NCBI RefSeq assembly: GCF_009208055.1
Contig: NZ_WFKI01000005.1
Coordinates: forward strand, 1 to 64,000
Length of the DNA stretch: 64,000 nt
Direction of reading: 5' to 3'
Origin: Poseidonibacter ostreae
GTDB lineage: Bacteria; Campylobacterota; Campylobacteria; Campylobacterales; Arcobacteraceae
Part shown: positions 15,766 through 25,681 of the stretch, one piece after another
How the letters are laid out: each line of letters opens with the position of its first letter
Numbering within the stretch: the first letter of the stretch is position 1
Translations under genes and position numbers: made by a program
The notes under the pieces: model-generated
Told to the model about the DNA's origin: nothing
What the model saw: the letters and a program-made list of their open reading frames with translations, nothing else
The model's database searches: none

Positions 15766-17508
15766 CTAATTTAATAAAGAAGAGCTTATCTCATCTTGAT
15801 TATTTGTTTTTTTAAAAATAGATTTTGCCATTTTTTTAATAAGTGGATCAAGAACATCTTGATTATCAGATAATATAATTATTTCTAAGTTAGTTTCTTT
15901 TATATCATTTATACAAATCATTTCTGAATCAAGAATAATATATTTGTAATCTTTTTTTAATTCTTCTTTAAATTGTAATAAATCAGTTATTTGTATTACT
16001 TCAAATTTCTTTTGAAGAGTAATTACAAGCTGCATTAGTTTAATAAAATCATTACTTAATATTAATACTTTTTCTTTTTGAGTAGAATCTTTTATATCCT
16101 CAATACTTTTTATTTCTACTTTATTCATATTCTTAGGTAATTTTAGTGTAAATGTAGAGCCTTTATTTACTTCACTTTGCACAATTATTTCAGCTTCTAA
16201 TAATTTAGCAAGTTCCTTAGATATGGATAAGCCTAAGCCTGACCCACCATATTTTCTAGTAATACTTCCATCAACTTGCTTGAAACGATCAAAAATATCT
16301 GCAACTTTATTTTTAGCAATTCCTATTCCATTATCGTTTACACTAATATTTACATATTCGTTATTATCTACAACCTTAAGTTCTATCTTTCCTTTTTCAC
16401 AAAACTTAAGAGAATTACTCAAAAAGTTTTTAATAATTTGTTTAACTCTATTATCATCACTGTATATATATCTGATTTTATTATCATATATACTTTTAAA
16501 GTCAATACCTTTTTCCTCTGCTAAAGGTTTTATTGTTGAGGATATCTCTTTTATAAGTTTATTAAAATCAAAAGTTTGATAGTTAATCTTTATCTCACCC
16601 ATTTCAAGTTTTGAGATATCTAAAACATCATTAATTAAATAGAGTAAATTATGCCCACATAGATTTATAATATTTAGATTCTCTATTTGCTTATTTGTTA
16701 GATTTTCTTCTTTATTTTTTTTCATTATAGAGCTAATTACATTAATTGAATTTAGAGGAGTTTTTAATTCATGACTCATATTGGCTAAAAACATATCTTT
16801 TGTTTTTATTACTTCAATCAATTCTTTTGCTTGTGTCTTTAGCTTTAAAGTAAGTGTTTTTGAATGTTTATTTGAGTCGTTAATTCTATTTGACATAAAA
16901 TTTATATCATTTGCTAAATCTTCAAATTCATCAGAAGTTTTCATTGATAATGATTTATTATAAATACCTAGTGAGATTAGTTTTGTATGATTTTTTATTT
17001 TTTCTATACGTTCAAGTAATAGTTTTTTCACAATAAAAATCATTAGTAAAAAAAGAACTAAAGATACTACAAGTATTAAAGATAGTGACTTTTTTATTAT
17101 ATTATTTAAAATTGCTTTATTATTTTTAGTAGATAATCCAATTTCTAATTTTGCAATAACATCACCATCAATAGTAATGTCATTAAAAAAAAGTTTTTTC
17201 TCATCATCTTTTAGATTTTTATTTTTTGCAGATGAAATTAAAATATCATCTTTAGTAATTTTAATATATACAATAGTTTCAAAACTTTTTATTGTATTAT
17301 TTAAATACGAATCTAATAAGGGATAGTCTTCAATTAGAATAGTTTCAATTGTACCTGCTGAAATAGTATTACTAAGTAGTTTTCCTTGTGTATTTAAAAA
17401 ATTAGATAATACTTTCTTTTCATCTTTTATTTGGAAATAAGCGAATATTGATAAAATTGATATTAAAGCAACTAAAATTAAAGTTGTTATTTTAAGTAAA
17501 AGTTTCAT
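15766..17508 (-). CDS. Hybrid-like sensor histidine kinase with degenerate receiver
   Basis: 580 residues: membrane helix (about 5-25), short periplasmic sensor (about 26-143), second helix (about 144-163), HAMP-like linker, then HisKA with H-box MSHELKTPLN, and HATPase_c with N-box NFLSNSLKF, G1 DNGIGIAKN and G2 GGSGLGLSISKEL. The last 110 residues look like a receiver fold with YIILDSEM at the phosphoacceptor strand, but the sequence is weak and lacks the acidic pair and clear Lys, so it may not accept phosphate. The start codon overlaps the stop codon of the PhnD-like gene (TAATG), so that protein probably supplies the ligand signal. No response regulator lies alongside. Confidence 0.83.
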   Translation of the reverse strand: MKLLLKITTLILVALISILSIFAYFQIKDEKKVLSNFLNTQGKLLSNTISAGTIETILIEDYPLLDSYLNNTIKSFETIVYIKITKDDILISSAKNKNLKDDEKKLFFNDITIDGDVIAKLEIGLSTKNNKAILNNIIKKSLSLILVVSLVLFLLMIFIVKKLLLERIEKIKNHTKLISLGIYNKSLSMKTSDEFEDLANDINFMSNRINDSNKHSKTLTLKLKTQAKELIEVIKTKDMFLANMSHELKTPLNSINVISSIMKKNKEENLTNKQIENLNIINLCGHNLLYLINDVLDISKLEMGEIKINYQTFDFNKLIKEISSTIKPLAEEKGIDFKSIYDNKIRYIYSDDNRVKQIIKNFLSNSLKFCEKGKIELKVVDNNEYVNISVNDNGIGIAKNKVADIFDRFKQVDGSITRKYGGSGLGLSISKELAKLLEAEIIVQSEVNKGSTFTLKLPKNMNKVEIKSIEDIKDSTQKEKVLILSNDFIKLMQLVITLQKKFEVIQITDLLQFKEELKKDYKYIILDSEMICINDIKETNLEIIILSDNQDVLDPLIKKMAKSIFKKTNNQDEISSSLLN

Positions 17509-18322
17509 TAGAAACTTTTAGATAAATTTATGCCATCTCTAACAAAATTATATTCTTTATCACTAGTTTCAACAAAACCATCACCTTTAAATATTTTTAA
17601 TACTTTTTTATCTTTTAAATTTAACATTGACTCTTTTAATGCATTATAAATTTCTATAGGCATATTCTGTCTTACTATCCAAGGTTTTGTAATGTTTTTA
17701 AACTTATGAATACTTTTAATCCCTCTACTTTTATATTTTTTAAAAGTTTTTTCTTTTACAACTCCTGCATCGAAGTTTCCATTTGCTACAGCTAGAGCGA
17801 CTTTATCATGTCTGCCTAGATATTTAAAAGAACTAAGTTCCTTTGAAGTAATACCATTTTTAAGTAACTGCTCTTGTGCTAGATATCTTCCTATTGTTGA
17901 TTTATCGTTTCCAAAAGCGAAACTTTTATTTTTTAAATCTTTTAAATTAGTGATGTCTGAATCACTTTTAGTGATAAAAACCCCATTAAATGTTTTTTTA
18001 TTTTTAGATATTTCCATAACAAGCAGTTTTATATTTTCATTTTTGTTCTTAGATAAAATATAACTTGCTGGTCCAAATCTTGCAAAGTCATATTCTGAAT
18101 TAATTAATCCATCGATAGCTTTTTCATAACTTGGATAAATCTTTAGTTTAATTTTTGTATTAATTCCTTTTTTTCTAAGTCTTTTTCTAAATAATCAAGT
18201 ACAGGTTTAAACTTTTTATACATAATAGATGGTTTATCTGAAGTGTAAACACCAAATTTCAATTCATTAGCAAATAAGAAATTTGTAAATAACAAAAGTG
18301 TAATTATAAATATATTTTTCAT
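17508..18322 (-). pseudogene. PhnD-like periplasmic binding protein, frameshifted at an A7 tract
   Basis: A phosphate/phosphonate-binding (PhnD-type) protein, broken into two frames. The ATG at 18322 opens a good signal peptide (hydrophobic LLLFTNFLFA) and LKFGVYTSDKPSIMYKKFKP, then stops after about 59 codons. The remainder (from about 18167 down to 17508) reads INTKIKLKIYPSYEKA, YDFARFGPASYIL and TIGRYLAQEQLL, typical of the family. The break is at seven A residues (T tract 18168-18174 on the plus strand). Eight would restore a single frame of about 270 codons. It is coupled to the histidine kinase, so it probably served as its sensor rather than as part of a transporter. Confidence 0.8.
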
Positions 18323-18413
18323 GATACGCTCTTTTTATTTTTTATTTAATAAATATTATATGCTAAAAAAGTATGACAATAGTATTTATACAAAATGTAT
18401 TATATAGACTAAC

Positions 18414-18797
18414 TTATTTCATAGTTGAGTAAAGCTCTTCTGCTTTTTGAATATCTTCTCGTGATGGTTTTCTTCGACATGATATATAACAGTCATTTTT
18501 ATTCGCATCTTTATAAGGATAAACAGTTGCAAAAACCCAATAAAATCCACCCTGTTTTGTAACATTTTTCACATATCCTTGCCATACATTTCCAGATTTT
18601 ACAGTCTTCCATAAATCTTCAAAAGCAGCTTTTGGCATATCTTTGTGTCTAACCATATTATGAGGTTGATTAATCAATTCTTCTAAACCATATCCTGAGA
18701 CTTCGCAAAACTCTTCATTTGCAAATTTGATTATACCCTTAGAATCTGTTTCACTAACTAAAAATGCATTTTCTTTTAATACTGTTTCACTACTCAT
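18414..18797 (-). CDS. Single PAS-domain protein, Aer/CetB-like
   Basis: 127 residues comprising one PAS domain of the Aer type: FLVSETDSKGIIKFANEEF at the N-terminus, then SGYGLEELINQPHNMVRHKD, the block (N-x-VRHxDMP) that lines the FAD site in Aer, and a C-terminal beta sheet with GFYWVFATVYPY. No membrane helix or output domain. Its start overlaps the stop of the big chemoreceptor gene by four bases (ATGA). Campylobacter uses a split energy-taxis receptor in which a PAS protein (CetB) signals to a separate transducer (CetA); this pair has the same plan, but the partner here keeps its own ligand domain. Confidence 0.83.
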   Translation of the reverse strand: MSSETVLKENAFLVSETDSKGIIKFANEEFCEVSGYGLEELINQPHNMVRHKDMPKAAFEDLWKTVKSGNVWQGYVKNVTKQGGFYWVFATVYPYKDANKNDCYISCRRKPSREDIQKAEELYSTMK

Positions 18798-21349
18798 TTT
18801 AAATCCTGACTTTTACACTTAATTTCTCTAATTCTATTTAATAGTTCAAAAACTATTTCAATATTTTTTTCAATATTTTCAGTTACTGCGAAAATATGTT
18901 CATTATCATAATCTTGCGCGTATAAATCTACAGTATCTTGTACCATAGAATGAACTCTTCTGTGTGCAATTAATAATTCTTGCCACTCATTACTTTTTGC
19001 AAACTCACTATCTTTATTAGCATCAATCCATTTCCCTAAATTACATTCATGATGATTTTTAACAGTAAAGGTATGTTTTGATTTACACTGTGCAAAGTTT
19101 GTATTTTTAAATACAATATGGTCTGATTTTAATTTATTTACATCAAAAATCAAATCTGTATCACAGATTAATGCTTTTGCTTTTTTATCAAAAGATGTTT
19201 TATTCACAACACTTTGTAACTGAACAGCTAAAGATGTTGTAACTCCTGCCATATTATTAATATTTGAAGCTAATGATGCATTTTGTTGTGTTGCTTGATC
19301 TAGAGAATTTACCGTATCATTTATTTGAGCCATAGCAAGTTGTTGTTCTTTTGAAGCTGTTGCAACATCCTCAATTAGTTGAATAGTTACTTCAATATTT
19401 TCATTTAATTCATTATAACCACTAATCATTTTAGTAGTAATCTCTTTACCATCTTTTGCTTTTGAAGTTGCACTTTCTACTAAATCTTTTATCTCTTTTG
19501 CAGCTTCTGCAGATCTACTTGCAAGATTTCTAACCTCTTGAGCAACAACAGCGAAACCTTTTCCAGCTTCACCAGCAGTTGCTGCTTCAACGGCTGCATT
19601 TAATGACAGAATATTTGTTTGGAATGCAATTTGATCAATAACAGAAATTGATTCATGAATAGCATTTACTTCAACACTTAACTGCTCCATTGATTCTGAT
19701 GTTTTATAAGCTAAAGTTTTTCCTGTTTCATTTGATTTAGTTACATTTTGTGCATATAAAGCCATCTTAGTTGCACTTTGACTACTTCTATCAATAGTTG
19801 CAGAGATTTCTTCAATTGCTGCTGCAGTCTCTTCTAAAGATGCTGCTTGTGCATTTGAAGAATCACTTAATCTTTTTGATGCATTTGATAATTCACTAGC
19901 ACTATTTGTAAGCTTGTTATTTGATTCATCAATTAAACACATCAATTCATTACTTGTTGCTTGTGTAACTTTTGTTCCACTTAATAAAGATGCAATTAAT
20001 CCTGTTAGCCCTTCAATATGTGGAATAGGATGATCATATTTTGCATTAGCAAGAGCTACTAATACATCTGATAGTTGTGTTAAGTTTGTTTGCATTCTTG
20101 TAATCATATTGTTTATTTCACCAACTAAAGAATCAACTTCAGCAGAGTGCGCTTTATTTTTAATTCTATCGTTTAATAATCCCGCATTAACTTTTCCAAT
20201 AATTATTCTAGACTCTTCAATAACAATTCTATCTTCTTCTTGACCACTTGCAATTGAGTCTAAGTACTCATTAAAACTTTGAACAACATCACCAATTTCA
20301 TCTTTTGATTTTATCTCTATTCTAGTTGAATCTAATGTAGTGTTATTTTTAATAATATCTATTGCATTTTTAAGATTTAAAATTGGTGCAATTATATTCC
20401 TTTTCATATTTATTAAAGAAACAATCATTGCTAATAGTAAAGATACAATTAAAATAAGTAGTGCTACCCAGATTATTATAGAAGCATTATTTATAGCAAC
20501 TTCAACTTTCTTTATATCACGAGAAGTAACAGCTATTCCTAATTTTTTACCATTAAAGTCTTTTATATCAATATATGAATAAAAATATTTATCATCCATT
20601 AAGTATTTATTGTCCATTAATTCTTTAAAATTAATATTTTTTAAATCATTTAAAACTTTTTCATTCATAAACTTTTGTGAAATAATATAATCACCTAATT
20701 TATATTTATCATCAACTTTGGCAACAGCTAAGGAACTGTCCATAAGTAAGAAGAAAGCATCTCCTATTTTATCGAAAGATTTAGCAACTGAATTAACACC
20801 TTGCATAAATTCTAAGGAACCTAAATGATTACTATTTTCATCTACAATAGGAACAACAGATCTTATACTAAGTCCTGCTTTACCCACTTCAAATGTATTA
20901 ACAGAGTTTACTGTTTTATTTACTTTTACAACACTTGATCTAAAAGAGCTTAAATCGTCACCAAATTTTTTATCTTTCCAAGACCGTAAAAATGATTTAT
21001 TATCTTTTGTATGAATATGTACTTTTATATTTTTAAAAGGTGTATGAGTTTTCATATCTTTTGATAAAGAGGAGAGTGCTTTTATTGCTAAGGCTCTGTT
21101 ATTTAAAGATAAAGAGTTTTTTATCATACCATCATTAGAGATTGATATAGCATTTGATATACCAACTTCTAATTTTGATTTAAGTTTTTGATCAGCTAAA
21201 TAATTCAATTCGATATTTAAATCATTATAAACTTCATTTTTCAAATTATTCTTATAGTTATTTAAAATAAAATAACCAATAATTAACATACTTACTGTTA
21301 CGATAATTGTAACAATTGCAAACTTTTTTGCAAGACTAAAACTCTTCAT
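18794..21349 (-). CDS. Methyl-accepting chemotaxis protein with dCache and CZB domains
   Basis: 851 residues. Order: membrane helix (about 10-30), large periplasmic sensor (about 31-288, Cache-like with FRSSVVKVNKTVN and GLSIRSVVPIVDE), second helix (about 290-313), HAMP (about 315-370), a second HAMP-like helical segment, the signalling hairpin with the conserved tip IDQIAFQTNILSLNAAVEAA and EVRNLASRSAEAAKEI, and a C-terminal CZB zinc-binding domain (SDHIVFKN, HHECNLGKWID, HRRVHSMV). CZB domains sense zinc or oxidants in the cytoplasm. No CheR-docking pentapeptide is at the C-terminus. It is translationally coupled to the PAS gene after it. Confidence 0.9.
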   Translation of the reverse strand: MKSFSLAKKFAIVTIIVTVSMLIIGYFILNNYKNNLKNEVYNDLNIELNYLADQKLKSKLEVGISNAISISNDGMIKNSLSLNNRALAIKALSSLSKDMKTHTPFKNIKVHIHTKDNKSFLRSWKDKKFGDDLSSFRSSVVKVNKTVNSVNTFEVGKAGLSIRSVVPIVDENSNHLGSLEFMQGVNSVAKSFDKIGDAFFLLMDSSLAVAKVDDKYKLGDYIISQKFMNEKVLNDLKNINFKELMDNKYLMDDKYFYSYIDIKDFNGKKLGIAVTSRDIKKVEVAINNASIIIWVALLILIVSLLLAMIVSLINMKRNIIAPILNLKNAIDIIKNNTTLDSTRIEIKSKDEIGDVVQSFNEYLDSIASGQEEDRIVIEESRIIIGKVNAGLLNDRIKNKAHSAEVDSLVGEINNMITRMQTNLTQLSDVLVALANAKYDHPIPHIEGLTGLIASLLSGTKVTQATSNELMCLIDESNNKLTNSASELSNASKRLSDSSNAQAASLEETAAAIEEISATIDRSSQSATKMALYAQNVTKSNETGKTLAYKTSESMEQLSVEVNAIHESISVIDQIAFQTNILSLNAAVEAATAGEAGKGFAVVAQEVRNLASRSAEAAKEIKDLVESATSKAKDGKEITTKMISGYNELNENIEVTIQLIEDVATASKEQQLAMAQINDTVNSLDQATQQNASLASNINNMAGVTTSLAVQLQSVVNKTSFDKKAKALICDTDLIFDVNKLKSDHIVFKNTNFAQCKSKHTFTVKNHHECNLGKWIDANKDSEFAKSNEWQELLIAHRRVHSMVQDTVDLYAQDYDNEHIFAVTENIEKNIEIVFELLNRIREIKCKSQDLK

Positions 21350-21438
21350 TATTGAGACCTTGTAACTATTTTTAACTTATTATATATTAATAAATATTAT
21401 AATTTAATAATAGCAAAAAGATTAAATAATTTTTATAG

Positions 21439-22458
21439 TTATCCCATTGGATACATTATTTTGTTTTGTATCTGTTCAATTTTTTTCATTAACTCTTTAT
21501 CAATACTAAATTTAAAAGCTTCTAAAGATTCATCAAGTTGAGATAATTCTCTTGCACCTATAATAGTAGATGCTACAAAGTCAAAATGTTTAGAATATGC
21601 AACTGCTAATGTAACAGGTGATATTCCATACTCTTTAGCTAATTGTGTATATTCATTTGAAGCTTCAATTGTTTTAGCATTTACAAACCTAGCAGCTTGT
21701 GCTTGAACTCTAGGATTTGAATTATTTATATAAGCTGCAAATCTTGAATCTTCTGGATAGAAATTGTTGTTATATTTACCTGATAAAACACCTCCTGCTA
21801 TTGGAGAATATGGAAGTAAAGAAATATTCTCTTTTCTACATACAGTTGCAAGTTCATCTAAAAATCTTGGGTTTAATAACGAGAAATTATTTTGAATTGA
21901 TTGAAATCTTGAAAGATTTTTATTTTTAGATGTTTCATTTGCTTTTGTAAGTCCATAAGCAGTATCATTTGAAGTTCCAATATATCGTACTTTACCCTCT
22001 TTTACTAACTCATCAAATGCTCTTAATGATTCTTCAATTGGTACAATTGGGTCTGGCCAATGCATTTGATAAAGATCTAAATAATCTGTATCAAGTCTTT
22101 TTAAACTACCCTCAACTGCTTTTTTAATATGAAAAGAATCAATAGCTGTAAGACCATGTCTTTGAGGTGGAACAAACCAACCAGCAGCTGCTCCACTTAC
22201 TTTTGAAGCTAATATAATAGAATCTCTTTCTTTTGTTTTTAACCACTCTCCTACAATCTCTTCCGTATCACCTGCTGTAGATTTTTTAGGTGGAACTGGA
22301 TATAACTCTGCTGTATCATAAAAATTTATTCCATTGTCATATGCTTTATCTAAAATCTTGAAAGCTTCTTTTTTTGATGTACTAGAACCAAAAGTCATTG
22401 TTCCCATACAAATAGAAGAAACTCTAAGTCCACTATTTCCTATATATCTAAAATCCAT
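21439..22458 (-). CDS. Aldo/keto reductase
   Basis: 339-residue NADPH-dependent TIM-barrel oxidoreductase of the Tas/YajO-like branch. The catalytic tetrad is visible: Asp and Tyr in NFYDTAELYP, Lys in ILASKVSG and His in YQMHWPDP. The C-terminal NADPH site includes TIIGARELSQLDESLEAF. Length is normal. Divergent from tctC; the 163-base gap holds the tct promoter. A physiological aldehyde or ketone substrate cannot be deduced. Confidence 0.88.
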   Translation of the reverse strand: MDFRYIGNSGLRVSSICMGTMTFGSSTSKKEAFKILDKAYDNGINFYDTAELYPVPPKKSTAGDTEEIVGEWLKTKERDSIILASKVSGAAAGWFVPPQRHGLTAIDSFHIKKAVEGSLKRLDTDYLDLYQMHWPDPIVPIEESLRAFDELVKEGKVRYIGTSNDTAYGLTKANETSKNKNLSRFQSIQNNFSLLNPRFLDELATVCRKENISLLPYSPIAGGVLSGKYNNNFYPEDSRFAAYINNSNPRVQAQAARFVNAKTIEASNEYTQLAKEYGISPVTLAVAYSKHFDFVASTIIGARELSQLDESLEAFKFSIDKELMKKIEQIQNKIMYPMG

Positions 22459-22559
22459 AATATTTCCTTCATATTTTTAATAAAGAATTATTATAACTAT
22501 AAAAAAAGTTTATATCAATAAATTTTTTATGAAATATTACGATTTTTCTTTATAATTAC

Positions 22560-22592
22560 TGTCAGCATTCTGCCAGATTCATCTGTTAAAGT
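22560..22592 (+). promoter_or_regulatory. Putative TctD-type activator site and promoter of tctCBA
   Basis: TGTCAGCATTCTGCCAGAT (22560-22578) contains two TGYCAG half-sites exactly 11 bases apart, the arrangement used by OmpR-family regulators. Eight bases later lies TAAAGT (22587-22592), a weak -10. The element would replace the -35. A copy with 18 of 19 bases identical precedes the operon encoding the neighbouring response regulator, in the same orientation and with the same spacing to its -10. Confidence 0.75.
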
Positions 22593-22621
22593 TTCATCAT
22601 AACTTAAATATAGGAGAGATT

Positions 22622-23626
22622 ATGTATACAAATATTGTTAAATCGACAATTAAAATAGCTGCTACTGCAGTATTAGGATTAGGCTTAGTAGGTGGAACAA
22701 ATTTATTAGCAGACGATTATCCAACTAAAAAACCAGTTAACATGGTTGTAGGATTTGGTATTGGAGGAAGTGCAGATAGAATGACACGTTCTATGACAAC
22801 ATTTTTATCTGATGAATTAGATACAAGAGTAAAAGTTGTTAATAAAAAAGGTGCAGGTACACAAATCGCTGCTAATTATGTATTAAGAAAACCTGCTGAT
22901 GGTTATACTGTATTTGCATCAACTTTTGCTCCATACTTAGCAAATACTATCCTTTCAGGTAATGCAAAATATCAAATGACTGATTTTGATTTTTTAAATA
23001 TACAATGGTTTGATTTTGAACTATTTGCTTTAAATAAAAATTCAAAATATAACAATATGTTAGAAGTTATTGAAGCAATTAAAAATAAACCAAAGACTGT
23101 TAAAGCGGCCGTTGTTCAAGGTTCCGGTGGACATTTAATGTTAAAACTTTTATTAGAAAAATTTGACATTCCTCAAGAAAATCTTAATTTAGTGACATAT
23201 AGTAGTGGTGGAAAAGCAAGAACTGCAGTTGCAGGTGGTCAAGTTGATTTAATTGCTATTTCAGCACAAGGAAGTGAAAGTATAAGAGAGTTCATTAAGC
23301 CAATTGCAATTGTAAAAGATGAAAAAATGAAACAATGGGATGCTCCAACTTTAAATGAAGCTATTTCTTCATCTGGAATTAAACTACCAGTATTTAGTGG
23401 ATCTATGAGAGGTTTTGCAGTTCCAGTTACATTTAAAGAAAAATATCCAGAGAGATATACAAAATTAGTTGATGGAATTAAAAGAACATTAGCGAATAAA
23501 GGTGTACAAAAATTTCTTAAAAAGAATGATATAGGTTATACTTGGAGTGGTCCTGAGCAATCTAATAAACTTATTCAAGAATCATTTGAAATCTTTAAGT
23601 CATACTCTTACTTACTTAAAAAATAA
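22622..23626 (+). CDS. tctC: Tripartite tricarboxylate transporter binding protein TctC
   Basis: 334-residue Bug-family periplasmic receptor of a TctABC secondary transporter. A signal peptide of about 31 residues ends at LLADDYPTKKP. The family signature VVGFGIGGSADRMTR follows (carboxylate-binding P-loop-like turn), then NKKGAGTQIAANYV and YSSGGKARTAVAGGQVD. Characterised members bind citrate or other di/tricarboxylates; the ligand here is unknown. It has a strong ribosome site (AGGAGAG) and is first of tctCBA, 9-10 base gaps apart. Confidence 0.9.
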   Translation: MYTNIVKSTIKIAATAVLGLGLVGGTNLLADDYPTKKPVNMVVGFGIGGSADRMTRSMTTFLSDELDTRVKVVNKKGAGTQIAANYVLRKPADGYTVFASTFAPYLANTILSGNAKYQMTDFDFLNIQWFDFELFALNKNSKYNNMLEVIEAIKNKPKTVKAAVVQGSGGHLMLKLLLEKFDIPQENLNLVTYSSGGKARTAVAGGQVDLIAISAQGSESIREFIKPIAIVKDEKMKQWDAPTLNEAISSSGIKLPVFSGSMRGFAVPVTFKEKYPERYTKLVDGIKRTLANKGVQKFLKKNDIGYTWSGPEQSNKLIQESFEIFKSYSYLLKK

Positions 23627-23635
23627 GGATAAGCC

Positions 23636-24082
23636 ATGGCTTTATCAACAGAAAAAATAGCTAATAGCATAGTCATACTATGCTTAGCTACTTTTGTATT
23701 ATGGTATGCAATAGATACACATAATGCTTCAAGTAGTCTTGAAAATATAATTTTAATTCTTCCTATTGCAGCAATAGTACTTTGTTTATGTATTTATGAG
23801 TTTTTTACTCAAAAAGATATAAGCAAAGAAGAGACTAAGGATAGTATCTCTTCAGTGATACCTGTAATGATTCTATTTACATTATATGTATTAACATTAG
23901 AGTTATTAGGATTTGACGTAGGAACAGTTTTATTTTTAGGATTGTTTTTATTTTTTCATGGTGAAAAAAGATTACCATGGATATTAGGTTATAGTTTAGT
24001 TTATGGTTTTATAATTGCATATTTCTTTTCACAGATGCTTCCATATCCTATGCCTATGATGATATTACCAACAGATTATTAG
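23636..24082 (+). CDS. tctB: Small membrane subunit TctB
   Basis: 148-residue integral membrane protein of four predicted helices (about 11-28, 37-56, 78-100 and 117-140), with the usual poorly conserved sequence of TctB; LLGFDVGTVLFLGLFLF is the best-matching family segment. It pairs with TctA in the tripartite transporter. Identity rests on size, topology and position between tctC and tctA. Confidence 0.85.
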   Translation: MALSTEKIANSIVILCLATFVLWYAIDTHNASSSLENIILILPIAAIVLCLCIYEFFTQKDISKEETKDSISSVIPVMILFTLYVLTLELLGFDVGTVLFLGLFLFFHGEKRLPWILGYSLVYGFIIAYFFSQMLPYPMPMMILPTDY

Positions 24083-24090
24083 GAGGGATT

Positions 24091-25602
24091 ATGGATTTAA
24101 TTGATATAGCTTCTGCTTCAGAAGCCTTTAGTTTACTATTTTCGCAACCTGAATATTGGTTAGTTGTAATACCTGGTATTATGATTGGACTATTTTTTGG
24201 TGCAACTCCAGGATTACAAACATCAATGGCTATGGCAATTTTCTTGCCAATAACTTTATATATGGACTTTTTGCAGGCAATGTTGTTTTTAACGGCAATA
24301 TTTACAGGTGGTGGTTTTGGAGCAGGAGTTCCTGCAATTTTAATGAATATACCAGGAACCTCTTCTGCTATTGCAACAGCTTTTGATGGTTATCCAATGG
24401 CAAGAAACGGAAAACACAATGAAGCTTTAGGTTTAGCTTTAGGTTCTTCTACTTTTGGAGTACTTCTTGGATATATTTTATTATTCTTTTTAATAAAACC
24501 CATGTCTGGATTTGTGTTAAAACTTGGACCTTCTGAAATGTTTATGGTAATTCTTTGGGGACTTACATTAATTGCAAGTTTAACTGGAAAGCATATGATT
24601 AAAGGTTTAATTGCTGGTCTTTTTGGACTTTTAATTGGAACAATAGGATTTAGTGAAGTTGGGGTTATGAGAGGAACAATGGATATTGAACTTTTAGCTG
24701 ACGGTGTTCCTGTAATTCCAGCAATGATGGGAATGTTTGCTGCATCTGAGCTTTTTAAACTTGTGAATTCTGAATTTTTAGTTGAAGATGAAAGTCAAAG
24801 AAAAGTTAGAATTTCATATATTCTAAAAGGATTTAAACAAGCTTTCAAGTATCCAGTAATTTTGATTAGAGGAAGTTTTATTGGTGTTTTAATTGGTGCT
24901 GTTCCAGGAGTTGGTTCTTCTGTATCTAATTTACTTTCATATATTGAAACAAAAAGAAGAGATAAAGACCCAGATAGCTTTGGAAAAGGAAATCCAAAAG
25001 GTGTAGTTGCTTCAGAAGCTGCGAATAGTACATCTGAAGCTGGTTCAATGGCAACATTATTAGCACTTGGAATTCCAGGTGGTGGAGCAACAGCAGTTAT
25101 GCTTGCAGCCTTTGCTATGCATAACATTACAGGTGGTCCTCAGTTTATTAGAGAAGAGATGGACATAGTTTATGCAATTATTTTTGCTAACTTTGGACAG
25201 GTATTTTTACTTATAATCTTAGGATTATTACTTATTCCTGTTTTAGCTTCTATTATAAAAGTAAAGATGAATTATCTTGTTCCTTCTGTTTTAGTACTTG
25301 CAACTGCAGGAGCATTTGGATTAACGGGTAATATGGCAGGTCCTATCAGTGTATTAGTGTTTGCTCTTATAGGATGGTTATTTAGAAGATATAACTTCTC
25401 AGTTCCAGCAACTGTTATTGGCATGTTACTTGGTAGTATGGGAGAAAGTAATTTAGTTCAGTCTTTACAAATTTCTGGCGGAGATATATCATATATAGTT
25501 GAAAGACCAATTACCTTAGTAATTTTAGCTTTATTAGTTATATCTTTATTTGGTTCTACTATCATCGAAAAGTTTACTAAAAATAAACTTTCTACTAAAT
25601 AA
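24091..25602 (+). CDS. tctA: Large membrane subunit TctA
   Basis: 503-residue transport subunit with about ten to twelve membrane helices. Family motifs are intact: IMIGLFFGATPGLQTSMA, FTGGGFGAGVPAILMNIPGT with AFDGYPMARNG, and the second-half repeat GAVPGVGSSVSNLLSY with ALGIPGGGATAVMLAAF. These two Gly/Pro loops form the inverted-repeat transport core. It uses a cation gradient to move the ligand delivered by TctC. Last of the three transporter genes; a terminator follows. Confidence 0.93.
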   Translation: MDLIDIASASEAFSLLFSQPEYWLVVIPGIMIGLFFGATPGLQTSMAMAIFLPITLYMDFLQAMLFLTAIFTGGGFGAGVPAILMNIPGTSSAIATAFDGYPMARNGKHNEALGLALGSSTFGVLLGYILLFFLIKPMSGFVLKLGPSEMFMVILWGLTLIASLTGKHMIKGLIAGLFGLLIGTIGFSEVGVMRGTMDIELLADGVPVIPAMMGMFAASELFKLVNSEFLVEDESQRKVRISYILKGFKQAFKYPVILIRGSFIGVLIGAVPGVGSSVSNLLSYIETKRRDKDPDSFGKGNPKGVVASEAANSTSEAGSMATLLALGIPGGGATAVMLAAFAMHNITGGPQFIREEMDIVYAIIFANFGQVFLLIILGLLLIPVLASIIKVKMNYLVPSVLVLATAGAFGLTGNMAGPISVLVFALIGWLFRRYNFSVPATVIGMLLGSMGESNLVQSLQISGGDISYIVERPITLVILALLVISLFGSTIIEKFTKNKLSTK

Positions 25603-25621
25603 TTAAACTTACAAACTAAAT

Positions 25622-25652
25622 AAAAAAAGAGGCTAAAAGTCTCTTTTTTTTT
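25622..25652 (+). terminator. Rho-independent terminator after tctA
   Basis: AAAAAAAGAGGC, loop TAAAA, then GTCTCTTTTTTTTT forms a stem of about twelve pairs (one G-T) ending in a run of T. It separates tctCBA from the DUF5718 gene, although read-through is possible. Confidence 0.8.
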
Positions 25653-25681
25653 CACAAAACTTTCAAATAGGAATAATATAT

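Noticed and set aside
16223..16579. 118-codon plus-strand hydrophobic frame
   Set aside because: Antisense to the kinase ATPase domain, whose motifs are intact.
24795..25127. 110-codon minus-strand frame
   Set aside because: Shadow of tctA; no start signal.
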